A stretch of DNA of 21,343 bases from Fen-549 sp964636655 (GTDB lineage: Bacteria; Actinomycetota; Thermoleophilia; Gaiellales; Gaiellaceae): assembly GCA_964636655.1 (NCBI GenBank), contig CAZWTK010000034.1, positions 1 to 21,343 on the forward strand. Reading direction: 5' to 3'. Under the pieces are notes generated by a model that did no database searches, was not told the DNA's origin, and saw nothing but the letters and a program-made list of their open reading frames with translations. Made by a program: the position numbers and the translations under genes. Numbering within the stretch: position 1 is the first letter of the stretch; every line of letters begins with the position of its first letter. Below are positions 20,787 through 21,343 of this stretch, piece by piece.

Positions 20787-21343
20787 CTAATCCTCGGCTT
20801 CTTGTGCGTCGAACGTGTCCTTGAGCAACGAGATCAGATCTTCCTCGGGCGCCGGCTCGGTGGCCGCATCCTCTTTGTCCTCGCTCGCCGCCTTTTCGGC
20901 GACCGTGAACTCGAAGCTGAGCCGGGCGCCGGTTAGCTCGTAGATCGCCGCGGCGAGCTGGCTCGTGTTCTTCTCCTCGGCGGCCATCTTGCGGTGGAAG
21001 GCGGCGCTCGGCGGAAACTCGATGCTCAGGCGCGAGCCCTCGAGCGTGACCGGACGGGCTTCCTGGAAGATCGAGCGCGTGGGGATGGAGGCGATCGCCG
21101 GCACGATCGAGCGCTGCCAGGCCTCCTGCAGGCGTTGCAGCTCGACCGAGATCGGCTCGGGCGCGGGGTCGGCCGCGGTCGTCTTGCCCGCCTGCTCGGC
21201 TTCGCCCGCCTCTTCGGCAGGATCCGGCGCGCTCACGGGCTCGGGCGCGGCCTTGGCCTTCTTCTTTGGCGGCGACTTGGTCGCGGCGGGGGGCGGGGTG
21301 GAGGGCATCGCGGCGGCCGGGCGCCGTTCGAGCAGCTCTAGCC
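20787..21343 (-). CDS. dnaX: DNA polymerase III gamma/tau subunit, C-terminal part
   Basis: Only the last 185 codons are present; the gene runs off the right edge and the AAA+ ATPase domain lies outside. The frame is open from the edge (LELLERRPAAA before the first internal Met). Visible are an Ala/Pro/Lys-rich linker (PPPAATKSPPKKKAKAAPEP), then a compact domain (about SVELQRLQEAWQRSIVPAIA to GARLSFEFTVAEK) like the actinobacterial tau/gamma C-terminal domain, and an acidic tail ending ISLLKDTFDAQEAED. Tau links the clamp loader to the replicative polymerase. Assignment rests on this domain plus the immediate ybaB-recR neighbourhood. Confidence 0.88.
   Translation of the reverse strand, partial: LELLERRPAAAMPSTPPPAATKSPPKKKAKAAPEPVSAPDPAEEAGEAEQAGKTTAADPAPEPISVELQRLQEAWQRSIVPAIASIPTRSIFQEARPVTLEGSRLSIEFPPSAAFHRKMAAEEKNTSQLAAAIYELTGARLSFEFTVAEKAASEDKEDAATEPAPEEDLISLLKDTFDAQEAED

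Noticed and set aside
1..21343. CRISPR arrays, tRNA or rRNA genes, phage modules
   Set aside because: No regularly spaced repeats, no cloverleaf or rRNA-like sequence, and no structural phage genes were noticed. A tRNA or covariance scan was not possible here.

Overview
The window is GC-rich DNA, most likely from an actinomycete-type bacterium. The best guess is a deep-branching actinobacterial class such as Thermoleophilia. That placement is an inference from gene content and order, not a phylogenetic result: a GTP-type PEP carboxykinase, a succinate dehydrogenase with a CCG-domain third subunit, a Gls24-like protein overlapping an acetyltransferase-like gene, and the block dnaX-ybaB-recR-lysC-asd.

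The left part (about 1-5000) is an accessory, rearranged region. It holds a remnant of an IS3-type orfA, a complete IS3-family insertion sequence (415-1699) with 27-nt imperfect terminal inverted repeats, and a scrap of an RHS/YD-repeat gene directly against the IS. Two tandem lipoprotein genes follow (1888-3081 and 3171-4313). Their last 608 bp are identical while their 5' halves differ. A 710-bp decayed stretch then contains two tyrosine-recombinase fragments and two copies of a 27-nt palindromic repeat.

From 5024 to 8170 are a secreted beta-propeller-like protein and an intact Xer-type tyrosine recombinase on the minus strand, with a divergent secreted cell-wall amidase on the plus strand. 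A GC hairpin pair closes the amidase and the convergent pckG (8389-10179, minus).

From 10645 to 15257 a plus-strand cluster encodes SdhA, SdhB, a double CCG-domain protein (SdhE/HdrB-like) and a membrane-anchored metallophosphoesterase. The last three overlap by 1-4 bp. SdhB carries an extra cysteine where classical enzymes bind a 3Fe-4S cluster, and no hydrophobic SdhC/SdhD anchors are present. This is the hallmark of the non-classical (type E) succinate:quinone oxidoreductase or methylmenaquinol:fumarate reductase group. With pckG opposite, this block handles the C4 end of the TCA cycle and the entry to gluconeogenesis. A Gls24-like gene and an acetyltransferase-like gene (15311-16236) follow.

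The right end (16393-21343) is a minus-strand cluster read from the right edge: dnaX (5' end outside the window), ybaB, recR, lysC, asd and a secreted purple-acid-phosphatase-like protein. It joins replication and recombination genes to the first two steps of the aspartate amino-acid pathway. The ybaB-recR spacer contains a strong G-quadruplex motif on the transcribed-sense strand and a hairpin just before the recR start. I saw no tRNA, rRNA or CRISPR array.
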